Origin: Rikenellaceae bacterium
GTDB lineage: Bacteria; Bacteroidota; Bacteroidia; Bacteroidales; Rikenellaceae
Direction of reading: 5' to 3'
Assembly (NCBI GenBank): GCA_015060075.1
Contig: SUZE01000006.1
Coordinates: 21,374 to 85,373, forward strand
Length of the DNA: 64,000 nt
Shown here: one piece after another, positions 1-8,503 of the stretch
Position numbering within the stretch: the stretch's first letter is position 1
Layout of the letters: every line of letters begins with the position of its first letter
The notes under the pieces: generated by a model
Told to the model about the DNA's origin: nothing
The model's input: only the letters and a program-made list of their open reading frames with translations
The model's database searches: none
Translations under genes and position numbers: made by a program

Positions 1-763
1 TTGGCAAACCCTCTACCTGTGCCACCTGCTTCTTTGCTACAACCTTTGCGCCGTCCTTAATGTTGATGGTAAGGGTGTTTGATGCAGTGGTGGTGTAGTA
101 GCGTGGAGTAACGATAACCTGGTGGTTGTCGATATCGGTAATAACCTGCACATAATCGAGCGAGTAGTCATTAGTTGCCTCCATCCAAACGGTCTGCCAG
201 ATACCTGTTGTGCGGGTATATACACAACCGTAAGAGTAGCCTCTCAACGACTGCTTACCCGAGCCTTGTACCTTGGAACGAAGGTCGCTATTGGCACGAA
301 CTACGAGGTTGTGAGCCTTGCCATCTGCGAGATACTTTGTAACATCGAGTGCAAATGGTGACGAACCTCCGAAGTGGCGACCAACGAAGTTGCCATCAAC
401 ATATACCTCTGCCTCATAATACACTGCGCCGAAGTGCAGCATAATCTTCTTGCCACTCCAAGCGGCAGGAGCCTGAATGGTACGATGGTACCAAATACCG
501 GTGATGATATCCTTATGCTCAACACCCGAAAGTTTGCTTTCAGGGCAGAAAGGCACGATAATCTTGTCGCCAAAGCCTTGACTATTGAACAGCTTGCGGT
601 CGAAACCTGTGTTTACGAGGTCGAGCTCGTAGGTCCACTCTCCATTGAGGTTTACCCACTCGCTACGCTCGAATTGTGGACGAGGATACTCGGCACGTGG
701 TTGTGCTGCAAATGCGGTTATGAAGGCAACCAGCATAATTGCGAAAGTAAAGATTCTCTTCAT
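1..763 (-). CDS. Glycoside hydrolase family 2 (beta-galactosidase-like), N-terminal part, cut by window edge
   Basis: The frame stays open from an ATG at 763 to the left edge (254 codons), so the C-terminal catalytic barrel lies outside the window. The product starts with a signal peptide (MKRIFTFAIMLVAFITAFAA), then a segment PRPQFERSEWVNLNGEW typical of the N-terminal sugar-binding domain of secreted Bacteroidota GH2 enzymes. Further on come IWYHRTIQAP, LHFGAVYYEAEVYVDG and GGSSPFALDVT, the usual jelly-roll pattern, and then TGIWQTVWMEA at the junction to the immunoglobulin-like domain. GH2 members hydrolyse beta-galactosides, glucuronides or mannosides; the substrate cannot be told from this part. 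Export to the periplasm or surface is inferred. No polysaccharide-utilisation genes are visible on this side. Confidence 0.9.
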   Translation of the reverse strand, partial: MKRIFTFAIMLVAFITAFAAQPRAEYPRPQFERSEWVNLNGEWTYELDLVNTGFDRKLFNSQGFGDKIIVPFCPESKLSGVEHKDIITGIWYHRTIQAPAAWSGKKIMLHFGAVYYEAEVYVDGNFVGRHFGGSSPFALDVTKYLADGKAHNLVVRANSDLRSKVQGSGKQSLRGYSYGCVYTRTTGIWQTVWMEATNDYSLDYVQVITDIDNHQVIVTPRYYTTTASNTLTINIKDGAKVVAKKQVAQVEGLP

Positions 764-793
764 AGTTACTAAGTATTAGTATGTGTTTGAATA

Positions 794-801
794 CAAAGTT
801 A
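794..801 (-). promoter_or_regulatory. Probable -7 element for the GH2 gene
   Basis: On the minus strand this reads TAACTTTG, matching the Bacteroidota -7 consensus TAnnTTTG, about 31 nt before the ATG at 763. I see no good TTTG at the -33 distance, so the call rests on the -7 box and its placement. Confidence 0.45.
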
Positions 802-816
802 AGAAAAAATTTGAAA

Positions 817-1506
817 CTACCTCTTAAAAAGTCGCTCAATTTCCGAGGTGGCTACATTTGTTGGTAATTTCTGCAATTCTTCATTCTCGATGATTGCGAA
901 GGAGTCGCAAACCGGTAGCGCTGCATCGACATCGTGCGTAGAGAAGAGGATACATTTACTCTCTTTATGCGCCAAGTCGGCAAGCAGACGACAAACCTCA
1001 AAGCGTGTCGGGATATCGAGGAATGCGGTAGGCTCATCGAGCAGAATTATGGGTGTCTGCTGCGCTATGGCTCGGGCAATCATCACACGCTGTAACTCTC
1101 CATCGGACAAAGATGAGGTGTCACGCCCCACAAAATCAGCCATGCCAACTACCTCGATTGCTTTGCCGACAATCTCACGGTCCACATCTTGCAGATGTCC
1201 TACCCAATTGGTATATGGCGCACGTCCCATAGCGACCAAATCTTCGACCAGGAGATTTTCGATGCGGATACGCTCGGTTGTAACTATTGCAATGCTCTGC
1301 GCCAACTGCTCTGCCGACATCTCGCCAAGGCGAGAGCCGTTGATGACAGTGCTGTTGTTTGAGGTCAAGGCCCGCAACAAGGTACTTTTGCCTGCTCCGT
1401 TACGACCAACAAGTGCGCACAACTCGCCTGCGTGTAGGTGCAACGAAACATCTCGCAAAATGGTGCGAGAGCCATACGATAGTGATATGTTTTCGAGGCG
1501 TATCAT
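817..1506 (-). CDS. ABC transporter ATP-binding protein, iron-siderophore/cobalamin type
   Basis: A 229-residue ATPase of the FecE/BtuD class that powers uptake through the permease encoded just upstream. Visible motifs are Walker A GRNGAGKST (about 35-43), the signature LSDGE (133-137; the usual form is LSGGE, so the first Gly is Asp here), Walker B IILLDEP (153-159) and the H-loop in LFSTHDVDAAL. The ATG overlaps the permease stop by 4 nt (ATGA), which implies translational coupling. It is the last gene of the substrate-binding protein/permease/ATPase set. Substrate (haem, siderophore or cobalamin) cannot be read from the ATPase. Confidence 0.92.
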   Translation of the reverse strand: MIRLENISLSYGSRTILRDVSLHLHAGELCALVGRNGAGKSTLLRALTSNNSTVINGSRLGEMSAEQLAQSIAIVTTERIRIENLLVEDLVAMGRAPYTNWVGHLQDVDREIVGKAIEVVGMADFVGRDTSSLSDGELQRVMIARAIAQQTPIILLDEPTAFLDIPTRFEVCRLLADLAHKESKCILFSTHDVDAALPVCDSFAIIENEELQKLPTNVATSEIERLFKR

Positions 1507-2495
1507 CGGCGGCGTGTTACTATATATACAACAATCGGAATACCCATCAGTGCAGTGATGGTATTTATTGGCAATACAAAATATTTAGCTAAAATATCCC
1601 CCACAAGCATCATCACTACGCCCGACAAAATTGTCGCAGGGAGGAGCGTGCGGTGGTCTGCCGAACGGAATAACATTCGGGCAATGTGCGGTACGGCGAT
1701 ACCGACAAAGCCGACAGGACCACAAAATGCCGTAATTGTTCCTGCCAAGAGGGTTGTCGAGGTTAGGATAAGTGTTCGTGAACGGGAGATATTCAAACCC
1801 ATCGAAGCGGCATATCGCTCACCGGCAAGGAGCATATTCATCGGCTTGATGGTCGCCACTGCCATTGCCAAGCCTGCAACGACAATCGGAGCAAGCACAG
1901 CAAGTTGTGTGGCGGTAACATCACCCAACGAGCCCATAGTCCATACGACATAGGATTTGAGCGATGCCTCGTTGCTGAAATATTGCATTATCTCAACTAC
2001 GGCACCTACGCCCGAGGAGAGCATCATACCGAGGATAAGCATCACCATTATATCCTTGATGCGGTGCGAGAGAGCAACAACCATCATCAGTACCACGGCT
2101 GCGCCAATCCACGCTGCACCTGCCGTGCCGATACTTTGGAGCGCAGGTGAGATGGTAAGTCCGAGAATTGGCGCACCAAGTAGAAACAGGGCAACACCGA
2201 AACTTGCACCTGCCGAAACGCCCAAGACATAAGGTCCTGCCAACGGGTTGCGGAATAGCACCTGCATCTCCAAGCCGCTGACCGAGAGTGCCGCACCTGC
2301 CAAAACAGCAACTACGGCTCGCACAAGACGGATATCCAAAACAATACTGCGCACCTCCGCAGAGCCACCGCCCAATAGAGCCGACATTACCTCCGAGAGC
2401 GGTATCGCCACCGAGCCTACGGCAATATCCACCACAAAGAGTACCGCACAAAGTACGGCAAGTAGGGTGAATAGTATGGTCGAGTGATTACGCAT
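1503..2495 (-). CDS. ABC transporter permease, FecCD/BtuC family
   Basis: A 330-residue inner-membrane permease with about ten hydrophobic helices, the usual size for FecCD/BtuC proteins. Family signatures include RLVRAVVAVLAGAALSVSG (the Arg-Leu-Pro-Arg region of BtuC, here RLVR), NPLAGPYVLGVSAGASFG, and near the C-terminus FCGPVGFVGIAVPHIAR, the loop that contacts the ATPase. Its ATG overlaps the stop codon of the substrate-binding gene by one base (TAATG), and its own stop overlaps the ATPase start by 4 nt, so the three genes form a tight operon. Confidence 0.93.
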   Translation of the reverse strand: MRNHSTILFTLLAVLCAVLFVVDIAVGSVAIPLSEVMSALLGGGSAEVRSIVLDIRLVRAVVAVLAGAALSVSGLEMQVLFRNPLAGPYVLGVSAGASFGVALFLLGAPILGLTISPALQSIGTAGAAWIGAAVVLMMVVALSHRIKDIMVMLILGMMLSSGVGAVVEIMQYFSNEASLKSYVVWTMGSLGDVTATQLAVLAPIVVAGLAMAVATIKPMNMLLAGERYAASMGLNISRSRTLILTSTTLLAGTITAFCGPVGFVGIAVPHIARMLFRSADHRTLLPATILSGVVMMLVGDILAKYFVLPINTITALMGIPIVVYIVTRRR

Positions 2496-3619
2496 TACTC
2501 CATCTTTTTGTAGTAGTATAGTGAGTCGGTTGGGGCTTCGTAGTGCAGAATTTTTACAAGGTCTGCAAGTATCAAATCGGGGCGCACACAGCCCGACTCC
2601 CAGAAGTCGCTACCACGACTCTCGTTTGTTCGTTTTGTATTGTTGTATATGCGACCAAACTTCACAGCATCAACCCCTGCAAAGCGAGGTGCCATGGTAC
2701 ATAACTCCTCCTTCGAGGATATCTGACCGAGATTTATCCAAAAATCCGCCTTCATTGCCAACACCAACGCCTCCTCCAACGAAATAGGCGTTGAGGTAGT
2801 CGAGGTACTTTCGCCGTTTTCCGTTTTTCGTTTTCCGTTTTCCGTTAAAATATAGGTTCCTCCTGCATCCTCGATAAGTTGCACCATATAACTGTTGCGA
2901 GGTGGCATAAACCATGTATCACGATAGGGCAGGTTAAGCATTACGTGAGGGCGATATGCCGAGCAATGTTTTTGGTTGCGGAGTGCGTTGTATCGCTCCT
3001 CAACCCCTTTGAAAAACTCTTTGCCCTGCTCGCCAACACCACACAGATAGGCAAGTGCTACCACCCACTCCGCTTTGCCAAGAGGGCTGTTTTCGAGGTA
3101 CTCTCCTATATATATATAAGGTGTACGAAGTTCATCGAGTTTATTGGTTATCATCTTCGCTTCGCCCGACACGCCGTAAAGCAATACCGCATCGGCTCGT
3201 AGCGAATGAATCTTCTCGAAATCGAAATTGGAGTCGTAGCCAACTTCGCTAATTTTACCCTCTGCAATCTTTTTGCATAGGTCCGAATTGTATACAAATC
3301 GACACCCTGACAATCCCACAATGCGGTCAGAACACCCAACTGCATCGAGCATGGCAGCATGGCTCGATGACATTGTTACAATGCGCTGTGACGGCGCAAG
3401 TGTATCTATCGGATAATAGTAGCAGATATTCTCTGCCCCCTGCCAAGGGTTTTTGACGCACAACAACACCTCTCCACTTGCCTTGTCACGCTCTATCGAA
3501 AAGCCTTCGGCATAGCGAGGGGTATATATAGGCTCGGTTTGGCGCAAAATTTCCTTGTTGTTGCACGAAGCGAGGAGTACAACCACAATGAGAACCATTA
3601 TTTGAGCCAAGTGTTTCAC
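2495..3619 (-). CDS. ABC transporter substrate-binding lipoprotein, BtuF/FepB-like
   Basis: A 374-residue periplasmic binding protein with a GTG start. The N-terminus is a lipoprotein signal ending in LLASC (Cys19). The body fits the Peripla_BP_2 fold: QRIVTMSSSHAAMLDAVGCSDRIVG early, then a lobe ending in a second Rossmann-like half. It should deliver a metal chelate or corrinoid to the permease. Odd feature: residues about 259-271 (TENGKRKTENGES) are encoded by a run of CGTTTTCC-type octamers, the same short repeat found between genes in this window, lying in frame within a predicted loop. The gene lies downstream of recN with a 54-bp gap, so it may be read through from that operon. Confidence 0.88.
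   Translation of the reverse strand: MKHLAQIMVLIVVVLLASCNNKEILRQTEPIYTPRYAEGFSIERDKASGEVLLCVKNPWQGAENICYYYPIDTLAPSQRIVTMSSSHAAMLDAVGCSDRIVGLSGCRFVYNSDLCKKIAEGKISEVGYDSNFDFEKIHSLRADAVLLYGVSGEAKMITNKLDELRTPYIYIGEYLENSPLGKAEWVVALAYLCGVGEQGKEFFKGVEERYNALRNQKHCSAYRPHVMLNLPYRDTWFMPPRNSYMVQLIEDAGGTYILTENGKRKTENGESTSTTSTPISLEEALVLAMKADFWINLGQISSKEELCTMAPRFAGVDAVKFGRIYNNTKRTNESRGSDFWESGCVRPDLILADLVKILHYEAPTDSLYYYKKME
2811..2847. repeat. Octamer tandem tract inside a coding sequence
   Basis: About four tandem units of the type CGTTTTCC lie within the substrate-binding lipoprotein gene. The same units occur in intergenic DNA near 10285, 21640, 32395 and 46830. Here they are read through in frame and give Lys/Asn/Glu-rich codons. 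Confidence 0.8.
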
Positions 3620-3620
3620 A

Positions 3621-3654
3621 ATGCAAAATTCAAAATGCAGAATGCAAAATTAAG
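3621..3654. repeat. ATGCAAAATTC-type short tandem tract
   Basis: Degenerate direct repeats (atgcaaaattc, aaaatgcag, aatgcaaaatt) fill the gap between recN and the binding-protein start codon. On the minus strand the tract contains TAATTTTG, which could act as a -7 box, but no -33 element is evident. A similar tract lies at 21690-21722. Confidence 0.6.
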
Positions 3655-3673
3655 AGATGATAGTCAATCTGTA

Positions 3674-5314
3674 TTAGAGTGATAAGAGGTGCTTTGCCTG
3701 TGCCAATGCCGCATCGGTGATGGTGTCACCAGAGAGCATTTTGGCAATCTCCTCTATACGCTCTTCGTTTGCAAGAGGTTTGATGTGGGTACGGCTCTGC
3801 TCCTTATATACAAGGAAGTGGCGAGAGCCCTTCGATGCCACCTGTGGCGAGTGGGTGATGTCGATAACCTGCATCGACTCGGCAAGGCTGCTGATGATAT
3901 CGCCTACATCGTTGGCGGTACGACCTGAAATGCCCGTGTCAATCTCATCGAAGATGATTGTCGGCAGTGCAAGGTGTCGTGCAAGAGTGGTTTTCAGTGC
4001 CAACATCACGCGCGACAACTCTCCGCCCGAAGCTATCTTCTCGATTGGTCGAGCCTCAACCGAAGTGTTTGCCGAGAAGAGGAAATCGACCGTATCTGCG
4101 CCCGAAGAGGTTGGCGTACATGGTGTTACGGCAATCGTGAACTTGGCATCTGCCATGCCCACTTTTTGCAGTATTTCAACCACTGCATTTGCAAATGCCG
4201 GCGAAGCCTTCACACGGCTGTCGTGCAACTTCACAGCGAGTGCGGTAACCTTTGCCTCGCATTCGGCAACCTTAGCCTCTGCCTCGGCAAGCAACTCATC
4301 ACTATGCTCAATGGCAGATAGTTGTTCGGTGTATTTATCACGCAGGGCAATCAGTTCGGAAATGCCCTCGCAACGGTGTTTTCTTTGTAGTGTATAGATG
4401 AGGTCAAGACGACTATTTACTGCATCAAGGCGTTCAGGGTTTGCCTCTATACGCTCCAAGTCGGTCATTGCAGTTGCGGAAATATCCTTCAACTCGACCG
4501 ATGCAGAGTGCAATCGCTCGATAAGTTCTTGTGCCGAAGCGTAGTTATCGGATACTCGGCGTAGCGCATTTTCGCTTTCTCGAAGGGTGGTTAGAACTCC
4601 CGTTACCTCCTCGTCCAACGATTGTGTTACACGCTGCAACGCCTCGCTTATGCTGTCGGCATTTTCGAGTGTGCGCAGCTCCTGCTCCAACTCCTCCACT
4701 TCGCCAACCCGAAGATTTGCTACACGCAACTCCTCCGCCTGATGGCGCAGCCAATCCTCCTCATCGGCACTGCGCTTTGCCGATAGTTGCAGGTCGGCAA
4801 GATAGTGTTTTGTTACCTGTAAAAAGGAGAAAGCGTTTTCGTAATCGGCAAGCAACATACTATTGCCTGCAATAGTGTCAATAGCACGAATACGGAATTG
4901 CGGCGATGAGAGGATAATATTTTGGTGTTGCGAATGGATATCTATCAGATATGCTCCGAGTTGTTTGAGGTCAGCAAGTTGTACCGGCTGGTCATTTACA
5001 AAAGCGCGACTCTTGCCGCTTGGCGATATTGTTCGGCGGATAATGGTTTCGCTGTCGTACTCGATATCCAACTCCTCGAAGGCTTCCTCCAAACCGAGTC
5101 CTGCAACATTAAATTCGCCCTCTACTACGCATGCACGAGTATTGTCCTTTATGGTTGTGTTGTCGTTCTTGGCTCCGAGTAACAACGCCAAAGCACCCAT
5201 CAAAATCGACTTTCCGGCTCCCGTTTCGCCCGTGATAATATTGAGCGAGGAGTCGAACTCGATTTCGAGATGCTCGATAAGAGCGTAGTTCTCAACAACC
5301 AATCGTCGTAGCAC
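3674..5314 (-). CDS. recN: DNA repair protein RecN
   Basis: A 546-residue SMC-like ATPase of double-strand break repair, full length for the family. Walker A is GETGAGKS (29-36) after the characteristic NYALIEHLEIEF. A long Glu/Ala-rich coiled-coil centre follows, then the C-terminal half with the ABC signature IASGGELSRVMLALK and Walker B TIIFDEIDTGISG. The start is GTG at 5314; no ATG lies close upstream. The gap to the coaBC stop is 7 bp. The order bamD-omega-coaBC-recN is common in Bacteroidota, which supports co-transcription. Confidence 0.97.
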   Translation of the reverse strand: MLRRLVVENYALIEHLEIEFDSSLNIITGETGAGKSILMGALALLLGAKNDNTTIKDNTRACVVEGEFNVAGLGLEEAFEELDIEYDSETIIRRTISPSGKSRAFVNDQPVQLADLKQLGAYLIDIHSQHQNIILSSPQFRIRAIDTIAGNSMLLADYENAFSFLQVTKHYLADLQLSAKRSADEEDWLRHQAEELRVANLRVGEVEELEQELRTLENADSISEALQRVTQSLDEEVTGVLTTLRESENALRRVSDNYASAQELIERLHSASVELKDISATAMTDLERIEANPERLDAVNSRLDLIYTLQRKHRCEGISELIALRDKYTEQLSAIEHSDELLAEAEAKVAECEAKVTALAVKLHDSRVKASPAFANAVVEILQKVGMADAKFTIAVTPCTPTSSGADTVDFLFSANTSVEARPIEKIASGGELSRVMLALKTTLARHLALPTIIFDEIDTGISGRTANDVGDIISSLAESMQVIDITHSPQVASKGSRHFLVYKEQSRTHIKPLANEERIEEIAKMLSGDTITDAALAQAKHLLSL

Positions 5315-5321
5315 AGCCTGT

Positions 5322-6512
5322 CTATTTTAAAAGTTTCTCTATTTTATCTGCAATACGCTCGGCAACCTCCGCCTTCGACAGCAGTGGCAACTCCTCACGG
5401 TGCGAAGCGTCAATGAAGCAGACCTTGTTGGTGTCACAACCAAAGCCGGCACCCTTATCTCGCAACGAGTTCAAGACGATAAGGTCAAGGTTTTTCTTGC
5501 GCAACTTCTCTTCGGCATTCGACTGCTCATTGTTTGTTTCGAGAGCAAAGCCCACAATTTTGCGGTCGCCCTTCACCTTGCCCAACTCGAAGGCTATATC
5601 CTTCGTCTTGCGCAGTTCGAGCGAGAACGAATCTTCACTCTTCTTGATTTTGCTGGTCGCAACCTCCACAGGGGTATAGTCCGCAACTGCGGCACACATC
5701 ACAGCGCAATCCGACTGCTCAAACTCTGCCACCGCAGCGTTGTACATATCATCAGCCGAGCAGACATCTACACGGCGCACGCCCTGCGGTGTCTGCAATG
5801 AGGTCTTACCACTTACCAAAATTACCTCGGCACCACGCTTTGCGAGTGCATCGGCAATGGCGTAGCCCATCTTGCCGGTCGAGTGGTTCGAGATGTAGCG
5901 CACGGGGTCTATTGCCTCGATAGTCGCTCCTGCGGTAACCATTATTCGTTTACCCGACAAGGTCTGCTTTGCTTTGAAGAGGTCGTTGATAGCCTCGACA
6001 ATCTGCTCCGGCTCCATCATACGCCCCTTGCCCGTAAGTCCGCTTGCCAACTCGCCTTCGGGTGACTCCAAGATAACGACTCCACGCTCGCGCAGTTTTG
6101 CCAAGTTCTCCTGCGTAGCCTCGTGGCAGAACATATCGCAGTCCATAGCGGGCGCAACCACCGTCTGGCAACGAGCCGAGAGGTAAGTTGTGAGCAAGAG
6201 GTTGTCGGCTATGCCGTACGCCATTTTGGCGAGAGTATTTGCCGTAGCCGGTGCTATCAAGTAGCAGTCAGCCCACTCGCCCATTGAGATATGTGAGTGC
6301 CAATCGCCATTTTCTGGGTTGTAGAACTCTACGGCGATAGGGTTCTTCGACAATGTCGCCATTGTTACGGGAGTGATAAACTCCTTGGCTGTCGGAGTCA
6401 TCACCACCTTCACCTCGGCTCCTGCTACACGCAAAAGACGACAAAGCATAGCCGCTTTATATGCTGCTATGCTACCTGTCACACCGAGCAGAATATGTTT
6501 GCCCTGCAACAT
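5322..6512 (-). CDS. coaBC: Bifunctional phosphopantothenoylcysteine decarboxylase / phosphopantothenate-cysteine ligase
   Basis: A 396-residue fusion acting in coenzyme A synthesis. The N-terminal flavoprotein (about 1-180) shows GVTGSIAAYKAAML, the active-site His in WHSHISMGEWADC, APATANTLAKM (the PASANT motif) and APAMDCDMF (PXMNXXMW motif, degenerate). The C-terminal CoaB (about 190-396) shows MVTAGATIEAIDPVRYISNH, STGKMGYAIADAL and the Lys-rich KIKKSED. The flap reads LASGLTGKGRM and lacks the Cys found in the Escherichia coli enzyme, a substitution I believe is common in the phylum. It sits 5 bp after the omega gene. Confidence 0.96.
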   Translation of the reverse strand: MLQGKHILLGVTGSIAAYKAAMLCRLLRVAGAEVKVVMTPTAKEFITPVTMATLSKNPIAVEFYNPENGDWHSHISMGEWADCYLIAPATANTLAKMAYGIADNLLLTTYLSARCQTVVAPAMDCDMFCHEATQENLAKLRERGVVILESPEGELASGLTGKGRMMEPEQIVEAINDLFKAKQTLSGKRIMVTAGATIEAIDPVRYISNHSTGKMGYAIADALAKRGAEVILVSGKTSLQTPQGVRRVDVCSADDMYNAAVAEFEQSDCAVMCAAVADYTPVEVATSKIKKSEDSFSLELRKTKDIAFELGKVKGDRKIVGFALETNNEQSNAEEKLRKKNLDLIVLNSLRDKGAGFGCDTNKVCFIDASHREELPLLSKAEVAERIADKIEKLLK

Positions 6513-6517
6513 ATTAA

Positions 6518-6832
6518 CTACTCTTTTCCGTCACGGAAATATATCTCGTCATCGAGGAACTCCTCTGTTGCGATAATCGCAGGCTTTGGAAGACGCTCGT
6601 AGTAGCGCGAAATCTCAATCTGCTCACGATTCTCGAAGGTCTCCTCCATAGTGTCGGTAGGTGACGAGAAGTCTTGGAGTTTGCGATTCAACTCGCTCTT
6701 CAACTCTGATGCAATCTGGTTCGCACGGCGAGCGATAACATTGATACTCTTGTAGATATTACCTGTCTCGTGGTCGAAATCTACGAGTTTGCGAGTAACT
6801 GTGTTGTTCGGAATGTTCTTCTTAATCTCCAT
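6518..6832 (-). CDS. rpoZ: RNA polymerase omega subunit, Bacteroidota type
   Basis: A 104-residue acidic protein with the RpoZ/Rpb6 pattern: TGNIYKSINVIARRANQIA (about 26-44) is the helix that clamps the beta-prime C-terminus. The C-terminal tail (RLPKPAIIATEEFLDDEI) is typical for this phylum. It lies between bamD (4-bp gap) and coaBC, the conserved setting, and should assist RNA polymerase assembly. Identification rests on the helix and the neighbourhood. Confidence 0.88.
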   Translation of the reverse strand: MEIKKNIPNNTVTRKLVDFDHETGNIYKSINVIARRANQIASELKSELNRKLQDFSSPTDTMEETFENREQIEISRYYERLPKPAIIATEEFLDDEIYFRDGKE

Positions 6833-6836
6833 TTTG

Positions 6837-7709
6837 TTACTGTTTTTCTATATTGTTTTTATCTAAATAATCTTTTGCCTCTTTGGTGTAGCGCTCCAAC
6901 TCTTTACGATGTTTTGATTCGGGAAACTCATTGATGAACGAGTAATACGAGTCAAGCAAATTCAGATATCGCTCCCCTTGTTTCTCCTCAATCGAATTGT
7001 GCGCCAAACGATAGTTCGATACCGCAATGAGGTAGAGTATATCCTCGCGGTGCGGTGTGTCGGGATACAACTTCAAAGCGTTACGCAGAGCCACCACTGC
7101 CGATTTATATCGCTGAATCTTGTAGTAGGTGTAGGCATTAAGATATGCCTTCTCCTTCAATCTGTCGGTAAGTTCGACAATAAGATTCGAGAATGCCTCT
7201 ACACGCTTTGAATTAGGATATCGCTCAATAAACTCTGTGAAGGCAATAATCGCCTCTCCCGTGATTGTCTGGTCACGTGTCGGGTCGGGTGCAAGGTAGT
7301 AGTGGCACATCGCCAACATTGCCTCCGAGTCCTCGATAAATACGCTACGACCAAACTTGCGGCGGAACTCGTCTAACTGCGTTGTGGCATCAACATAGTC
7401 ACGATTCTTGAACTTACTGCGTGCCGACATAAAAGCGATTGAGTCCTCTCGCATATCGCCGACATAGTACGCCTGACACGCATCGAAGAGGTCTGCTGCC
7501 TGCTTCCACTTCTCACGACCATAGTATTTCAACCCCTCCGAGTAGATGAGGTCTGGGTCTGCACTCTTGATAACTTTGTGTACGCTCACTTTCTTGCCAC
7601 TCTCAACCTTTTCACGCACAGTTTTCTGCTCAACCTTTGCGAAAGCCGAGCCAGCCACTGCTACAAGACAGAGCAACAAGACAATAGTTTTATAGTACAA
7701 CTTCAACAT
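6837..7709 (-). CDS. bamD: Outer membrane assembly factor BamD
   Basis: A 290-residue TPR protein of the beta-barrel assembly machine. I chose the ATG at 7709 (MLKLYYKTIVLLLCLVAVAG) because the promoter at 7766-7797 puts the transcript start near 7759, ruling out the in-frame codon at 7796. TPR-like repeats run over about 45-260 (LIYSEGLKYYGREKWKQAA, YVDATTQLDEFRRKFGRS, YYKIQRYKSAVVALRNALK). Odd point: BamD is normally a lipoprotein, but the signal here ends AGSAFA-KVEQ with no Cys, so it looks like a type I signal peptide. First gene of the omega/coaBC/recN operon. Confidence 0.88.
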   Translation of the reverse strand: MLKLYYKTIVLLLCLVAVAGSAFAKVEQKTVREKVESGKKVSVHKVIKSADPDLIYSEGLKYYGREKWKQAADLFDACQAYYVGDMREDSIAFMSARSKFKNRDYVDATTQLDEFRRKFGRSVFIEDSEAMLAMCHYYLAPDPTRDQTITGEAIIAFTEFIERYPNSKRVEAFSNLIVELTDRLKEKAYLNAYTYYKIQRYKSAVVALRNALKLYPDTPHREDILYLIAVSNYRLAHNSIEEKQGERYLNLLDSYYSFINEFPESKHRKELERYTKEAKDYLDKNNIEKQ

Positions 7710-7729
7710 GCTTTTATTCAATCCTTTCG

Positions 7730-7757
7730 TGCGTGTTCGTGCGTGCGCATGCGTGCT
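7730..7757. repeat. GTGCGTGC-like tract in the bamD leader
   Basis: A GC-rich run of near-repeats (cgtgcgtgttcgtgcgtgcg and a palindromic gcatgc) lies between the predicted bamD transcript start and its ATG. It would be transcribed into the 5' leader and can self-pair. Confidence 0.55.
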
Positions 7758-7765
7758 AAATCGTG

Positions 7766-7797
7766 CAAAGTTATAACGAAATAACGAAACTACCAAA
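7766..7797 (-). promoter_or_regulatory. Promoter of the bamD operon
   Basis: Minus strand TTTG (7794-7797), 20-bp spacer, then TAACTTTG (7766-7773), a full match to the Bacteroidota housekeeping promoter. The predicted start is near 7759, giving a leader of about 50 nt before the ATG at 7709. Confidence 0.75.
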
Positions 7798-7869
7798 ATA
7801 AAATTGCAAATCCTTATTTAAAAGTACTTAAAAGCATGATTATATTGTTTCATTGTTTCATAGCTAATA

Positions 7870-7901
7870 TTTGCATTTTTCGCATTTTTATTCTATATTT
7901 G
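7870..7901 (+). promoter_or_regulatory. Promoter of the paired lipoprotein genes
   Basis: TTTG (7870-7873), 20-bp spacer, TATATTTG (7894-7901). The transcript would start near 7908. The leader then carries a small perfect hairpin at 7920-7936 (TTATTGT, 3-nt loop, ACAATAA) just before the first start codon. Confidence 0.78.
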
Positions 7902-7949
7902 TAAATGTAAGCAACAATCTTATTGTTAGACAATAAAATTCGTTAGGTT

Positions 7950-8486
7950 ATGAGAAGAATTAACTTTTTGTTGCTACTTGCAGCAATGATTGCACTATTT
8001 TCGTGTAACAACGAAAAGCAGCCAAACAATCCACCGCTCAGCGAAGAGGATAAAATCGTCAATGAATTGATGGCACAGTGCCAAAATTTTGATACAGAGG
8101 ATATTATATATGGTTTGCATGGCGAATGGGATGCATATTTTCAACTCTTCTATGATGATGCTTGGCAGGTAATAGAAGAGTGCCACATGTTGGCTGGAAA
8201 ATGGCAACCTGGTCACAATATAGGTGCACCTGAGATAAAAAGATATACTTTCACTCCTGACGGAAAAGGGGCATACTATGTATATAGCTACTTCAATGGA
8301 CCAGAATCAGAATGGTATATAACCTCTTTTGATTGGCAATATAATGTAGAGAATCGTACGCTTGTGTTGGAGGGTGAACATAGCCACCAATTTGTAGTGT
8401 CAGGATTCAATGGCGAATATCTTGTTTGGGATTGGACTAATAGTCATGGTAACTTCCGAGAGATATATAAGCGAAAGGCTGAATAG
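7950..8486 (+). CDS. Small lipoprotein, paralogue 1 of 2, unknown function
   Basis: A 178-residue protein with a lipoprotein signal (MRRINFLLLLAAMIALFSC). After a short Pro/Asn linker comes EEDKIVNELMAQCQNFDTED, shared nearly word for word with the next gene, then GEW-type strands (HGEWDAYFQLFYDDAW, YTFTPDGKGAYYVY, SEWYITSFDWQYN) that suggest a small beta-barrel like those of lipocalin-type lipoproteins. I do not recognise a named family. Promoter at 7870-7901; the second copy follows after 17 bp, so the two are probably co-transcribed. Confidence 0.8.
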   Translation: MRRINFLLLLAAMIALFSCNNEKQPNNPPLSEEDKIVNELMAQCQNFDTEDIIYGLHGEWDAYFQLFYDDAWQVIEECHMLAGKWQPGHNIGAPEIKRYTFTPDGKGAYYVYSYFNGPESEWYITSFDWQYNVENRTLVLEGEHSHQFVVSGFNGEYLVWDWTNSHGNFREIYKRKAE

Positions 8487-8503
8487 TTAAAACATTATTG
8501 ATT

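Noticed and set aside
848..1558. Long plus-strand open frame opposite the ABC ATPase gene
   Set aside because: It lies antisense to a gene with full Walker motifs. Its Ser/Arg-rich product has no recognisable pattern.
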